In this document: positions 36,313 through 45,385 of the stretch, piece by piece
Layout: every line of letters begins with the position of its first letter
Numbering within the stretch: the first letter of the stretch is position 1
DNA from: Microbacterium sp. zg-Y818
GTDB taxonomy: Bacteria > Actinomycetota > Actinomycetes > Actinomycetales > Microbacteriaceae
Length of the DNA stretch: 64,000 nucleotides
Assembly: GCF_030246905.1 (NCBI RefSeq)
Contig: NZ_CP126741.1
Location: forward strand, 2,914,001-2,978,000
Direction of reading: 5' to 3'
Position numbers and translations under genes: made by a program
Notes under the pieces: model-generated
The model's input: only the letters and a program-made list of their open reading frames with translations
Database searches by the model: none
What the model was told of the DNA's origin: nothing

Positions 36313-37629
36313 ATGCGATCTAAATCAATTGGGGCTGTGGCACTCGGAACGGCGGCCGTGCTCGCCCTCGGTGCGTGCTCAGGCGGCGGCACCGACGGGC
36401 CCGACGCCGGCGGCGACCAGGAACTCGTCCTCTGGCACATGGAAGGCACGCCTAACCGTGTGGCAGCCTTCGAGTCGCTTGCCGAGAAGTACAACGAGAC
36501 CAACCCGGAGTACCCGGTCACTGTGCAGGTGCAGGACTGGGACCAGGTCTATACGAAGGTCGCTGGTGCGGCGCAGTCGGGCAAGCAGCCCGACATCCTC
36601 TTCGCCATCCCCGACTTCGCTACCTACGTGCGCAACCTCGGTCTCGGCCAGTCGGTCACGGACGTGGTCGACTCGCTCGAGAACGAGTACGGGCTGATCG
36701 ACGCAGCCAAGGCGCCTTATCAGGATGACGACGAGTACTGGGCGGTGCCGCTGTACGGCATGGTGCAGATGCTCTGGTACCGCGAGGACATGCTCGCGGC
36801 CGCGGGGGTTGAGGCGCCCACCACGTGGAGCGAGCTCGTCGACGCCGCTGCGGCGCTGACCACGGATGGCACGAGCGGCATTGCCCTTCCTGCCGGGAAG
36901 AACCTCGCCACAGATCAGGTGCTCTATAGCCTCATGGTCACGGGAGGTGGCGCCAACTTCTTCACCGAGGACGGTCAGGTCGATATTGACACGCCCGAGA
37001 CCGTAGCCGCGTTCGATCTGTACAAGGAGCTGCTTCAGTACTCCCCCACTGACTCCGCGAATTACGCGTGGGGCGAGCCACAGGCGGCCCTGAACAGCGG
37101 CGCGGCCGCCATGGCGATCGAGAAGGGGCAGTACCTCGCCCCGTTCGCCGAGGAATCCGGCCTCGACCCGTCGCAGCTTGGCTGCGCGCCGATTCCGGTG
37201 GCGGACGAGGGCGGGGAGCCGGGAAGCATCTACTACTCCAATGGCGCCATGGTGTTGAGCGAGGACTCGGCCAAGCAGGCTGCTGCTGGTGACTTCCTCG
37301 AATGGCTACTCGAGCCCGACAACTACGGCGACTTCCTGAACGCCGAGCCGGGCCTCTTCCTCCCCGTCACGAGCGGTGGCGCGGAACTTGAGCAGTGGCG
37401 CTCCAACGAGGTCCTGACGACCTACGCCGAGTGCGTCGACGCGATGTTGAAGCAGTCCGAGACCGGCGAGTTGTTCGGCTTCGTCGACGGCCAGTACATC
37501 GACGCTGTCGGCGAGATCTCAGGCCAGAACTTCCTTGCGCAAGCCATTCAGCAGATGCATGTCAACGGCATGAGCGCCGAAGAAGCTACAGCCTGGGCGC
37601 AGGAGCAGATGCAGGCAGCGATCGACTGA
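36313..37629 (+). CDS. extracellular sugar-binding lipoprotein of an ABC importer
   Basis: 438 residues. An n-region MRSKS, a hydrophobic core and the lipobox LGAC (Cys about residue 21) make it a lipoprotein. The mature part is family 1 solute-binding: LVLWHMEGTPNRVAAFESLA, AAQSGKQPDILF, WYREDMLAAAGVEAPTTWSEL and AMAIEKGQ. Followed 2 bases later by two permeases. An extended in-frame GTG start at 36139 would destroy the signal peptide and is rejected. Ligand unknown, probably a sugar or amino sugar. Confidence 0.94.
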   Translation: MRSKSIGAVALGTAAVLALGACSGGGTDGPDAGGDQELVLWHMEGTPNRVAAFESLAEKYNETNPEYPVTVQVQDWDQVYTKVAGAAQSGKQPDILFAIPDFATYVRNLGLGQSVTDVVDSLENEYGLIDAAKAPYQDDDEYWAVPLYGMVQMLWYREDMLAAAGVEAPTTWSELVDAAAALTTDGTSGIALPAGKNLATDQVLYSLMVTGGGANFFTEDGQVDIDTPETVAAFDLYKELLQYSPTDSANYAWGEPQAALNSGAAAMAIEKGQYLAPFAEESGLDPSQLGCAPIPVADEGGEPGSIYYSNGAMVLSEDSAKQAAAGDFLEWLLEPDNYGDFLNAEPGLFLPVTSGGAELEQWRSNEVLTTYAECVDAMLKQSETGELFGFVDGQYIDAVGEISGQNFLAQAIQQMHVNGMSAEEATAWAQEQMQAAID

Positions 37630-37631
37630 CG

Positions 37632-38588
37632 ATGACCAGCTCGGTAACGAGCCGTCCGGCGGCGCTGGCGGCGATCCGTCAGCGCCGCCCCTCGTCGGCT
37701 CCCGCTCCAAAGAAAAAGCAAAGCCTGGGTGAACGTGTCCTGGGCTACGCACTCATCGCCCCAATCGTGGTCATCATGGCGCTCGTGATCGCGTTCCCGC
37801 TCATCAACGCGGTGATCACCAGCTTCCAGGATCAGCGCACGATTGGCAGCCCTGCCGAATTCGTCGGCTTCGACACCTATGCCAAGGTGCTCGGAGACAG
37901 CGCCTTCTGGGAGGCGCTCGGCCGGTCCGGCATCTGGCTCGTCGTGAACATGATCGTGCAGACGATTCTCGCCTTCGCGACGGCGCTCCTCCTGCAACGC
38001 AGCACCCGGTGGTCGAGAGCCGCGCGGACCTGGATCGTCCTGCCGTGGGTGATCCCGACAGTGGCGGTGGCCGTGGTGTGGCAGTGGATGCTCAACAGCA
38101 ACTACGGCATCGTCACCCAGCTCTTCCGCGGCATCGGCATCGACCTCGGCTCACCGTTCGGCGACTCGGCCGTCGCGCTCATCGCTGTAATCCTCGTCAA
38201 CAGCTGGCACTGGTTTCCGCTCAGCGCGGTCGTCATATACGGAGCGCTGGCCACGGTGCCAGGCGAGGTGCTCGAGGCCGCGAAGATGGACGGGGCGGGC
38301 GCCTGGCGAACGTTCTGGGCCGTGACTTTCCCGCTGCTCCAGCCGGTGCTGTTCGCTCTCGCGCTCGTGGGCTCGCTGTGGTCGTTCAACGTACTCGACA
38401 CCATCTATCTGATCACCGGCGGCGGACCCGTCGGTTCCACGACGACCATGCCCGTGTACGTCTACGACACCGCCTTCAGCGCCTTCCGCTCCAGCCAGGC
38501 GGCCGCAGCAAGCGTGCTCACCGTGATCGTGCTCGGCATTGCGGCGCTGCTCTTCGTGCGCTTCGCCCGTCCCAAGGAGGACTCGTGA
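37632..38588 (+). CDS. ABC sugar transporter permease (MalF type)
   Basis: 318 residues. An N-terminal basic tail (SAPAPKKKQS) precedes six membrane segments, the first at about 38-60. The EAA loop is in EVLEAAKMDGAGAWRTFWAVTFP. Pairs with the next gene, whose GTG overlaps its stop. No ATPase gene is in the locus, so a shared MsiK-type ATPase is implied. Confidence 0.93.
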   Translation: MTSSVTSRPAALAAIRQRRPSSAPAPKKKQSLGERVLGYALIAPIVVIMALVIAFPLINAVITSFQDQRTIGSPAEFVGFDTYAKVLGDSAFWEALGRSGIWLVVNMIVQTILAFATALLLQRSTRWSRAARTWIVLPWVIPTVAVAVVWQWMLNSNYGIVTQLFRGIGIDLGSPFGDSAVALIAVILVNSWHWFPLSAVVIYGALATVPGEVLEAAKMDGAGAWRTFWAVTFPLLQPVLFALALVGSLWSFNVLDTIYLITGGGPVGSTTTMPVYVYDTAFSAFRSSQAAAASVLTVIVLGIAALLFVRFARPKEDS

Positions 38589-39448
38589 CCAGTCTCACCG
38601 CGTCCCGTCGATCGGGGCGCACCCTGCGTCACCGACTAGGGGCCGTCCCCCGGGTCGTGGCGTGGATCGTCCTCTCGGTCATCGTGCTCGGCCCCCTCTA
38701 CTGGATCACCATCTCGGCATTCAAGGGTCGCGAGGAGATCATCCGATCGACGCCCACGTTCTGGCCAGAGACGTTCACGCTCTCGAACTTTGAGCAGCTG
38801 TTCATGTCGACCGAGTACCCGGTGTTCCTCACGAACAGCATCATCGTGGCGGTCACGACGACGGTCGTGACCGTGTTCGTATCGCTCGCCGCCGCGTACG
38901 GCCTCTATCGGCTGAAGGTGCCCGGCAGCGGCAAGATCGCCGGAATCGTTCTGCTGTCGTACATGATCCCCGGAACCTTGCTCATCGTGCCGCTGTACCG
39001 CACGCTCGCAGGTCTCGAGCTCATCGACACCCACGCTGGCATCGTTCTCGTGAACGTTGCCTTCACGGCGCCGTTCTGCACGTGGCTGCTGCGAGGATTC
39101 ATCTTCGCCGTGCCTCGCGAGATCGATGAGGCCGCGGCCATCGACGGCGCTGGCCCGACCCGTACCATGTTGCAGATCGTGCTGCCGCTGCTTCTACCCG
39201 GCATCGCAACCGTCGCGGTCTACTCGTTCGTATTTTCCTGGACGGAGTTCGTTTTCGCTTCGCAGTTCATCGTGAGCGATGCCTTGCAGACGCTGCCGAT
39301 CGGCCTCAGCGCCATCATCGGCCAGTACACCGTCAACTGGGGTCTCGTGATGGCCGGAACCCTGTTCACCCTGCTGCCGACCGTCGTGCTCTTCCTCTTC
39401 GTTGGGCGCTACTTTGTCGGCGGTCTGATCACGGGAGCCACTAAATGA
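38585..39448 (+). CDS. ABC sugar transporter permease (MalG type)
   Basis: 287 residues from a GTG inside the previous stop. Six membrane segments; the EAA loop is EIDEAAAIDGAGPTRTMLQ, and LPIGLSAIIGQYTVNWG is typical of MalG-type subunits. The stop overlaps the SIS gene start. It forms the membrane channel with the preceding permease. Confidence 0.93.
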   Translation: MTSLTASRRSGRTLRHRLGAVPRVVAWIVLSVIVLGPLYWITISAFKGREEIIRSTPTFWPETFTLSNFEQLFMSTEYPVFLTNSIIVAVTTTVVTVFVSLAAAYGLYRLKVPGSGKIAGIVLLSYMIPGTLLIVPLYRTLAGLELIDTHAGIVLVNVAFTAPFCTWLLRGFIFAVPREIDEAAAIDGAGPTRTMLQIVLPLLLPGIATVAVYSFVFSWTEFVFASQFIVSDALQTLPIGLSAIIGQYTVNWGLVMAGTLFTLLPTVVLFLFVGRYFVGGLITGATK

Positions 39449-40200
39449 CCGATCATGCCACGGGGCTGTTGCGCCCAACGCGCACGTACCTCGACACCAC
39501 GGAGGAGCTGCTACGCGCCGCGACCGAAGCGGGGGCGACGTCCGTCGAACTCGCCGGCCGCATGGTGGCCGAATGCTTCGACCGCGGGGGCATGCTCTAC
39601 GTGTTCGGTAGCGGCCACTCGCACGTATTCGCCGAGGAGGCCTTCTACCGGGCAGGCGGGGCAGCCCGGGTTTGCCCGATCCTCAAGCCCGAGCACATGC
39701 TGCACGCAGGGGCCCGGCGAAGCACCGAGCTCGAACGGCAACCGGGCCTTGCGGTCGCGCTGCTCGAGCCGTACGCGATCAACCCGGCCACGGACGTGCT
39801 GCTCGTCGTATCGAACTCCGGCGCGAACGCCCTACCCGTCGAGGTCGCCGAAACTGCGTGCGAGCGCGGTATCCCCGTGATCGCGATCACGTCGGTGGCA
39901 TACGCGAAAGCCTCACCGAGCCCGGGCGGGCGGCTGCACGAGATCGCCGACGTCGTGCTCGACAATCAGTGCCCGCCTGGGGATGCGCTCGTCACACTCG
40001 GCGACGACCTGCCGCGCGTCGGCCCCGCGTCGACTGTGGTGGGGCTCGCGCTTCTGAATGCGGTCATCGTGGAGGCACTCGCCCGGCAGACCGCGCAGGG
40101 GCACCGACCCGACATCTATCTGAGCGCGGGAATGCCTGGCGCCCGCGAGCACAACGCGCGCACCTCCCAGCTGTTCAGCCGAAGGAACCCACATATCTGA
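39445..40200 (+). CDS. SIS-domain protein (UPF0309 type)
   Basis: 251 residues. One SIS domain: LYVFGSGHSHVFAEEAFYRAGG binds the sugar phosphate and VVSNSGANALPVEVAE is the second signature. Relatives are phosphosugar isomerases or MurNAc-6-P etherase-like enzymes. It is translationally coupled to the permease. It suggests the imported sugar, or a derivative, is an amino or keto sugar phosphate. No enzymatic claim can be made. Confidence 0.88.
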   Translation: MTDHATGLLRPTRTYLDTTEELLRAATEAGATSVELAGRMVAECFDRGGMLYVFGSGHSHVFAEEAFYRAGGAARVCPILKPEHMLHAGARRSTELERQPGLAVALLEPYAINPATDVLLVVSNSGANALPVEVAETACERGIPVIAITSVAYAKASPSPGGRLHEIADVVLDNQCPPGDALVTLGDDLPRVGPASTVVGLALLNAVIVEALARQTAQGHRPDIYLSAGMPGAREHNARTSQLFSRRNPHI

Positions 40201-40224
40201 TCGCTCGGCGCCCGCCCTTCGATC

Positions 40225-40241
40225 GCCGACCGTCGGTCGGC
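40225..40241. promoter_or_regulatory. 17-base palindrome in the SIS-isomerase gap
   Basis: GCCGACCG-T-CGGTCGGC is perfectly symmetric around one base. It lies in the only sizeable gap (78 bases) of the sugar operon, 38 bases before the next start. It could be an operator, or an RNA hairpin tuning distal expression. Confidence 0.4.
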
Positions 40242-40278
40242 ACTCGCACCGCAAGAAACAAGTAAGGAACGAACCCAC

Positions 40279-41223
40279 ATGAAACTCAGCTTCGAAGTCT
40301 GGCCAAACATGCCGTGGGGGCGCCTCGAGGCCGCCGGCCCCGCGTGGAACTCGTGGGGCGACCTGCCCTCCGCCGAGACGGCCACGAAGGTGGCGGAGTA
40401 CGGCTACGACGCCGTCGATTTCCTCCTCGGCCATCTCATGAACGGTCCGGCGAGCGAGTACGAGGCGAACCTTGCCGCGACCAAGGCCGCGGCGGAGGCC
40501 AGCGGCATCGAGATTGGTTACGTCGCGAATCACACCACCTTCGTGAGCCCGCGCGAGTACGACCGGGAGCGCGGCATCGAGAGCTTCAAGAAGGCACTCG
40601 ACGCGGCGAAGGCGCTCGGCGCGAAGTCCGCGTGCACGCTCCTCGGCGACGGCTTCTACGATCCGCCTCTGAACGTGCTCATGTCGCGGAAGGAGGCCTG
40701 GCGTCAGGCTCGTGAGGCCATCACTGAGGTTTGCGACTACGCCGCGAAGCTCGACCTGAACGTGAGCATCGAGTTGCTGCAAGGCACCATCCTGAACAAG
40801 GTCGAGTCCGTCGAGCGCATGTTCGACGAGATCGGCGCTTCGAACCTCCGAATGACTATGGACACCGGCGCGTTCTACATCGCCGTCAAACCGTTCATGA
40901 GCGTGACGGAGGGTATCAAGCGCCTCGCCCAGCACATCGACATCGTGCAGATCAAGGACGAGGTGGGCCTTCCCACCATCGTGAACACCAACCACATCTG
41001 GTTCGGCGGCGGCCTCGTCGACTTCCGGGAGACGTTCGACGCCCTGACCGAGATCGACTTCAACGGTTATGTCAGCGTCGAATGGGAGGGCTGGCAGGTC
41101 GGTGGGAACATCGGCGTCGGCGAGCCCGCGGGCATCGGCCTCGCGAACTTCGACCGCGTCGCTGAGGAGTCGCTTGAGTTCCTCCGAGAATACGGATTCA
41201 CGACCGCGAAGGAACGTGGGTGA
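40279..41223 (+). CDS. sugar phosphate isomerase/epimerase (AP-endonuclease 2-like TIM barrel)
   Basis: 314 residues preceded by AAGGAACG. Xylose-isomerase-like TIM barrel: SIELLQGTILNKVESVERMF, MDTGAFYIAVKPF, QIKDEVGLPTI and the late YVSVEWEGWQVGG metal-site Glu. Such enzymes epimerise or isomerise keto sugars with a divalent metal. It overlaps the FGGY kinase by 4 bases, which suggests isomerisation then phosphorylation. Confidence 0.88.
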   Translation: MKLSFEVWPNMPWGRLEAAGPAWNSWGDLPSAETATKVAEYGYDAVDFLLGHLMNGPASEYEANLAATKAAAEASGIEIGYVANHTTFVSPREYDRERGIESFKKALDAAKALGAKSACTLLGDGFYDPPLNVLMSRKEAWRQAREAITEVCDYAAKLDLNVSIELLQGTILNKVESVERMFDEIGASNLRMTMDTGAFYIAVKPFMSVTEGIKRLAQHIDIVQIKDEVGLPTIVNTNHIWFGGGLVDFRETFDALTEIDFNGYVSVEWEGWQVGGNIGVGEPAGIGLANFDRVAEESLEFLREYGFTTAKERG

Positions 41224-42665
41224 CCGACGTTCCCGATGCGGTGCTCATGGGCATCGACGTAGGCACGACGGGGGTCAAGGTCATCGGCCTCGACCCCCGT
41301 TCCGGTGCCGTGGTCGCTGCGTCAGCGCGAGAGTACCCGAGCAGCACCGACGCTGACGGCGCGCACGAGCAAAACCCCGCCGCGTGGTGGGAGGCCGTGT
41401 GCGGGTGCACTCGCCGTGTGATGGAGTCGGTGGCCGACCGACCGGTCGCTGGGGTTGGGCTGTCCGGTCACATGCACTCCCTGCTCCTCCTTGATGAGCA
41501 CGACCAGCCGGTACTGCCGGCACTGACCTGGGCCGACCGCAGGGCGTCGGACGACACCGCTCGACTCGCGCAGGATGCGCGGTTCCGGAAGGTAGGCGGG
41601 AACCAGGTCGTGAACGCGTTCACGGCGCCGAAGCTTGCTTGGGTGGCGCGCACCCGACCGGAGGTGCTCGCGCGCGCCACCCGCCTCGTGCTCACGAAGG
41701 ATGTGATCGGTCACCGGCTCACCGGCACCTGGGCCACAGACGAGACGGATGCCCTCGGCACCCTGCTCTACGACCTCTCGGAGGGAGCCTGGAGCGCCGA
41801 CCTGTTCGCGGCAGTGGGCGCGAGCCCCTTGCTGGGCCTGCCCGTCCTATCGTCGACGTCCCTACGGGGCGTGGTTCACGCGGGCGCGGCGGCCGCGACC
41901 GGCCTGCCAGAGGGCACCCCGGTTGTCGCCGGGGCGGGTGACGTAGCCGCGTCTGTCGTCGGCGCCGGCGTCGCAGACCGCAGCCGCATGGTGCTCAATG
42001 CCGGGACCGCCGCACAGGTGATGGGCGTCAGCACCACGCCGGATCCCGGATCGGGATTCCTGTTCGGCTCAGCAACCGGCGAGGGGTTCGTCGCGATGAC
42101 CTCGCTCTATGCCGCGGGCGCGAGCGTCCGTTGGGCCGAGCGCTCCGTGCTCGGTGGCACCGACATCAACGAGGCTGCCTCGGCCGCAAACGCTGGGTCC
42201 GACGGGCTCACTTATCTGCCGTTCATGTTCGGGTCAACCGTCCCGCGAAAAAAAGACATGGCCCGGGCCGCGTTCCTCGGGCAAACCGAGCGTCACGGGC
42301 GGGCCGAGTTGGCTGCATCTGTACTTGAGGGCATCGCATTCGCATGCGCCGACGCGATCGACGCAGTTGCCGCCGCGACTGGATCCCCCGATGTCGTGCA
42401 TCTCGTGGGCGGGGTGACCCGCTCGGAGCGCTGGCGGCACGCCCTGGCGAGCGTGATCGACGCTCGGTTCGAACTCGTGCCGGACGGCGGTTCCGCGCTC
42501 GGCGCCGCGGTCCTCGCCGGAATCGGGACGGGCGCCTACGGCTCAGCCGCCGATGCTGCCGATGCCATCTCGACCGTGTCCGTCGGTCGCCCCGAACCCG
42601 AGCAAGTGCTCGCGTACCGGCAGGCGCGGGACCGCTATCGCGCCTGGTGCGAACGCCTGCTCTGA
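41220..42665 (+). CDS. FGGY family carbohydrate kinase (xylulokinase-like)
   Basis: 481 residues from a GTG in the stop of the isomerase gene. The N-terminal MGIDVGTTGVKVIGLD (phosphate 1), SGHMHSLLLLDEHDQPVLP, the VAGAGDVAASVVGAGV segment and the late HLVGGVTRSERWRH adenosine motif are all present. The length fits xylulokinases. The sugar is unknown. Confidence 0.92.
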   Translation: MTDVPDAVLMGIDVGTTGVKVIGLDPRSGAVVAASAREYPSSTDADGAHEQNPAAWWEAVCGCTRRVMESVADRPVAGVGLSGHMHSLLLLDEHDQPVLPALTWADRRASDDTARLAQDARFRKVGGNQVVNAFTAPKLAWVARTRPEVLARATRLVLTKDVIGHRLTGTWATDETDALGTLLYDLSEGAWSADLFAAVGASPLLGLPVLSSTSLRGVVHAGAAAATGLPEGTPVVAGAGDVAASVVGAGVADRSRMVLNAGTAAQVMGVSTTPDPGSGFLFGSATGEGFVAMTSLYAAGASVRWAERSVLGGTDINEAASAANAGSDGLTYLPFMFGSTVPRKKDMARAAFLGQTERHGRAELAASVLEGIAFACADAIDAVAAATGSPDVVHLVGGVTRSERWRHALASVIDARFELVPDGGSALGAAVLAGIGTGAYGSAADAADAISTVSVGRPEPEQVLAYRQARDRYRAWCERLL

Positions 42666-42720
42666 GGACACCCCCGACCGAGACATCCACCGGCGCCCGT
42701 CAGCCGTTCGAGAGAGCACC

Positions 42721-42813
42721 CATGCAAGCCATCATCGCGAAAGACGCCGACGACGTCGGTGGCAGCGCAAGGACTACAACCCGACCGGGAATGCAGATTT
42801 CAAGGAGCCAAAG
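42721..42813 (+). pseudogene. possible gene remnant between kinase and aldolase
   Basis: An ATG at 42721 opens a frame starting MQAIIAKDADDVGG, which looks like the beginning of a real protein but lasts only 31 codons. In the neighbouring frame the end of the gap reads KDYNPTGNADFKEPK, which looks like the end of one. A large internal deletion of one gene, leaving both tips, would explain this. No family named. Confidence 0.3.
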
Positions 42814-43491
42814 ATGACGGACGCAGCTGCCCGCACGGCCCCACCCGCTCGTCTCGCCTTATCCACTCGACTCGAGGGCATGCCGCTGGTCGCTGTACTC
42901 CGGGCTGACGCCGCGTCCCGGTACGATGCGGTCATCGACGTGCTCGTCGACCACGACATCCGGTCGATCGAACTGACCCTCACCACCCCGGGCACGCTCG
43001 ACCGCGTGACGAGCATCGTCGATCGCGTCGGCGCATCCGTGGACGTGGGTGTAGGCACAGTCACAAAGGTCGAGGAGGCCAAGGCTGCGATAGATCGCGG
43101 CGCGCACTACCTTGTGACACCCACCGCACGACCCGAGGTCGTCGCCGTCGCCGTCGCGGCCGGGACACCGATCCTTGCCGGCGCTTTGACACCCACCGAG
43201 GTGTTCACGGTGTGGGAAGCAGGGGCCACCGCGGTCAAGATCTTCCCCGCGCAGACCGTGGGCGTCGGATACGGGTCGCATCTGCGCGGCCCCCTGCCCG
43301 ACCTGCAGTTCATCCCATCCGGCGGCATCGCTCAACATGACGTAGCGCCCTGGCTACTTGCGGGCGCCGCCGCGGTCAGCGTGGGCGGCCCCTTGATCGG
43401 TGATGCACTGCAAGGTGGTTCGCTGGCCGCGCTGGCCGACCGTGCCAAGCGGTTTAGCGACCTCGTCCGCGACTTCGCGAGCACCCGATGA
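42814..43491 (+). CDS. bifunctional KDPG/KHG aldolase-type protein
   Basis: 225 residues from the ATG at 42814 with AAGGAG just upstream; a longer in-frame start runs through the remnant region and is not used. VGVGTVTKVEEAKAAIDRGA, FLVTP-type YLVTPTARPEV and the Schiff-base Lys in TAVKIFPAQ identify the KDPG aldolase family. It splits 2-keto-3-deoxy-6-phosphogluconate or a relative to pyruvate and a triose. Coupled to the PfkB gene, which would make its phosphorylated substrate. Confidence 0.92.
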   Translation: MTDAAARTAPPARLALSTRLEGMPLVAVLRADAASRYDAVIDVLVDHDIRSIELTLTTPGTLDRVTSIVDRVGASVDVGVGTVTKVEEAKAAIDRGAHYLVTPTARPEVVAVAVAAGTPILAGALTPTEVFTVWEAGATAVKIFPAQTVGVGYGSHLRGPLPDLQFIPSGGIAQHDVAPWLLAGAAAVSVGGPLIGDALQGGSLAALADRAKRFSDLVRDFASTR

Positions 43492-44459
43492 GCGCAGCCG
43501 ACGCCGCGGCCGGTGTCGTCACCATCGGCGAGACGATGGCGCTCATGTCGTCTCGGGGCTATGGACCGCTACCCCACAGCGCCGGTCTCGACCTGGGGAT
43601 CGGTGGAGCCGAGAGTAACGTCGCGATCGGTGTCCAGCGCCTCGGCATTCCGGCGACGTGGGTGGGCAAGGTCGGGCGTGACCCGCTCGGCGACCTGGTC
43701 TTGCGGGAGATTTCCGCAGAAGGGGTGCGGGTGCGCGCCGTCCGGGATGACGACGCTCCCACGGCGCTCATGGTCAAGGAGCGGCGCACGTCATCCCGCA
43801 CTTCGGTTTGGTACTACCGCACGGGAAACGCTGGGTCTCGCCTGCGAGCGGACGAGGTCGACCTCGAGGCCGTGCGATCGGCTGCTCTCCTGCACGTAAC
43901 CGGCATCTCGCTTGCGGTGTCCGAAACCCTCGCGGACGCGGTTGCACGGGCCGTCGCGGTGGCACGCGCCGAGGGGGTGGTCGTGTCCTTCGACCTCAAC
44001 TTCCGCCGCAAACTGTGGTCGCCAGAGACCGCCGCCGCTTCGTACCGGAGCATCCTGCCGTCGTGCGATGTCGTCTTCGCGGGCGACGACGAGGCCCGCA
44101 TCGCCCTCGGTGCTATGGCGAGCGACGACCTGCAGCCGCTCGAGCTCGCGGCCCGCCTCGCCGAGTTCGGCCCGGCGCAGTCGGTGATCAAGCTCGGGGA
44201 GCGCGGCGCGACCGCCATCATCGACGGTGCGCGGTTTGAGCGGCGCGCAATTCCGATCACGCCCGTCGACACCGTCGGCGCTGGGGATGCGTTCGTCGCC
44301 GGCTACCTCGCGGAGCTCGTGAGCGGCGCCCCGGCCGAACAGCGACTGGACACCGCCATCAGAGCTGGCGCCTACGCGTGCCTGAGCGAGGGCGACTGGG
44401 AGGGTCTGCCACGCCGAGCGGAACTAGCCGACCTCGATTCCGACGGCGTCGCGCGCTAG
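43488..44459 (+). CDS. PfkB family carbohydrate kinase, probable 2-keto-3-deoxygluconate kinase
   Basis: 323 residues from the ATG at 43488, overlapping the aldolase stop. The N-terminal IGETMALM and GGAESNVAIGVQRLG, FDLNFRRKLW and the GAGD anion hole in PVDTVGAGDAFVAGYL mark the KDG kinase subgroup. With the aldolase it forms a KDG-to-pyruvate route. Last gene of the sugar operon; the 180 bases after it hold no recognisable feature. Confidence 0.9.
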   Translation: MSAADAAAGVVTIGETMALMSSRGYGPLPHSAGLDLGIGGAESNVAIGVQRLGIPATWVGKVGRDPLGDLVLREISAEGVRVRAVRDDDAPTALMVKERRTSSRTSVWYYRTGNAGSRLRADEVDLEAVRSAALLHVTGISLAVSETLADAVARAVAVARAEGVVVSFDLNFRRKLWSPETAAASYRSILPSCDVVFAGDDEARIALGAMASDDLQPLELAARLAEFGPAQSVIKLGERGATAIIDGARFERRAIPITPVDTVGAGDAFVAGYLAELVSGAPAEQRLDTAIRAGAYACLSEGDWEGLPRRAELADLDSDGVAR

Positions 44460-44639
44460 GAGACGACTCAGCCGATAGATCTGGCCATCTGGCGGCCGGA
44501 CAGGGCGACTGCCGCACAGCGATGCGTTGTGACCAAACGTCGACCATTAGCGGGACACACCGCATCGCCGTCCACGTCCGGCATCAGGTGAAACCCATCA
44601 GCCAGATATGGCCGGGGTGGGCCGCGTCGAGGTCACTGC

Positions 44640-45218
44640 TCAGCAGATCCCTGGCAGGGATTCCGTCTTCGCGGGAATCGCGGTGGGCACGTCACCTCCG
44701 AAGCAGTGGCTGGGGTGGTCGGTGCCCCAATCGTCGTACTTCGATTCGTCCCGACCAGGTGCCGAGTGGGGCCAGGTCCACTCCCGGCCGCGGGCGTGCG
44801 CCCAGACGGCGGACTCCAGAGCCGCGGACGCGAAGTCGACCGCCGCGATGACAGAGTCCACGAATGCGCTCTGGAATCGCCTGTCGCTGGTGGGTCCTCC
44901 TAGCCGGGCGTCCCAGTCGCGGTCGCGCTCCGTGTAGGGGATTCTCTGGGCTGCGAACTCCGCGAGCTGGGATTGAGAAGCGGCCGGCAACGCTGCGGGG
45001 ATGCGAAAGTGGATGCTGGCGTAACCCTCCTCCTCGTTGGGGAGCACGCGGACACCGAAATCGTCCCACGTCCCGAGCTTACGTAGCGTGCACGCGAGGT
45101 GAGCGTAAAGCTCTTTCCCGCGGTGGAGGAATCGGCCGTACTCGTCGATGGCGGGCCTTGGGAAGTCGTCCAGATCGACGTCAGACGTCGAGGGCGTTCC
45201 GGTAGCGATGTTCAGCAT
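44640..45218 (-). CDS. hypothetical protein, unrecognised
   Basis: 192 residues with a good AGAAGGAAAC site before the ATG. The middle holds a beta-rich stretch (EEEGYASIHFRIPAAL) and a charged helix (AAQRIPYTERDRDWDARL). The end is Trp/His-rich (EWTWPHSAPG, DDWGTDHPSHCF). I cannot assign a family. It lies in the accessory island among mobile remnants. Confidence 0.55.
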   Translation of the reverse strand: MLNIATGTPSTSDVDLDDFPRPAIDEYGRFLHRGKELYAHLACTLRKLGTWDDFGVRVLPNEEEGYASIHFRIPAALPAASQSQLAEFAAQRIPYTERDRDWDARLGGPTSDRRFQSAFVDSVIAAVDFASAALESAVWAHARGREWTWPHSAPGRDESKYDDWGTDHPSHCFGGDVPTAIPAKTESLPGIC

Positions 45219-45253
45219 GAGGTTTCCTTCTGTGGGTTTCGGACAGTCCCTCT

Positions 45254-45385
45254 ATGCGCACCACCTCGAAGATCGCCACGTCCTACCTTGGCTGCCCGCA
45301 GTGCGGTCTCGGCAGTCTGCAGCCGCACCCGCGCCCGCGCCTGATGGCATGGTCCTGCCCGGAATGTGGCGCAGTCAGTCTGTGA
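45254..45385 (+). CDS. 43-residue double-CxxC zinc-ribbon ORF
   Basis: An ATG at 45254 opens a 43-codon frame with GCPQCGLGSLQP and WSCPECGAVSL, two CPxCG knuckles 20 residues apart, as in small zinc ribbons. The ribosome site is weak. The same frame continues after the TGA with QCGRCDRCVPCLRLIEP, so the ORF may be the front part of a gene broken by a nonsense change. The rest of the gap (45386-45641) shows only this tail. Confidence 0.35.
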   Translation: MRTTSKIATSYLGCPQCGLGSLQPHPRPRLMAWSCPECGAVSL

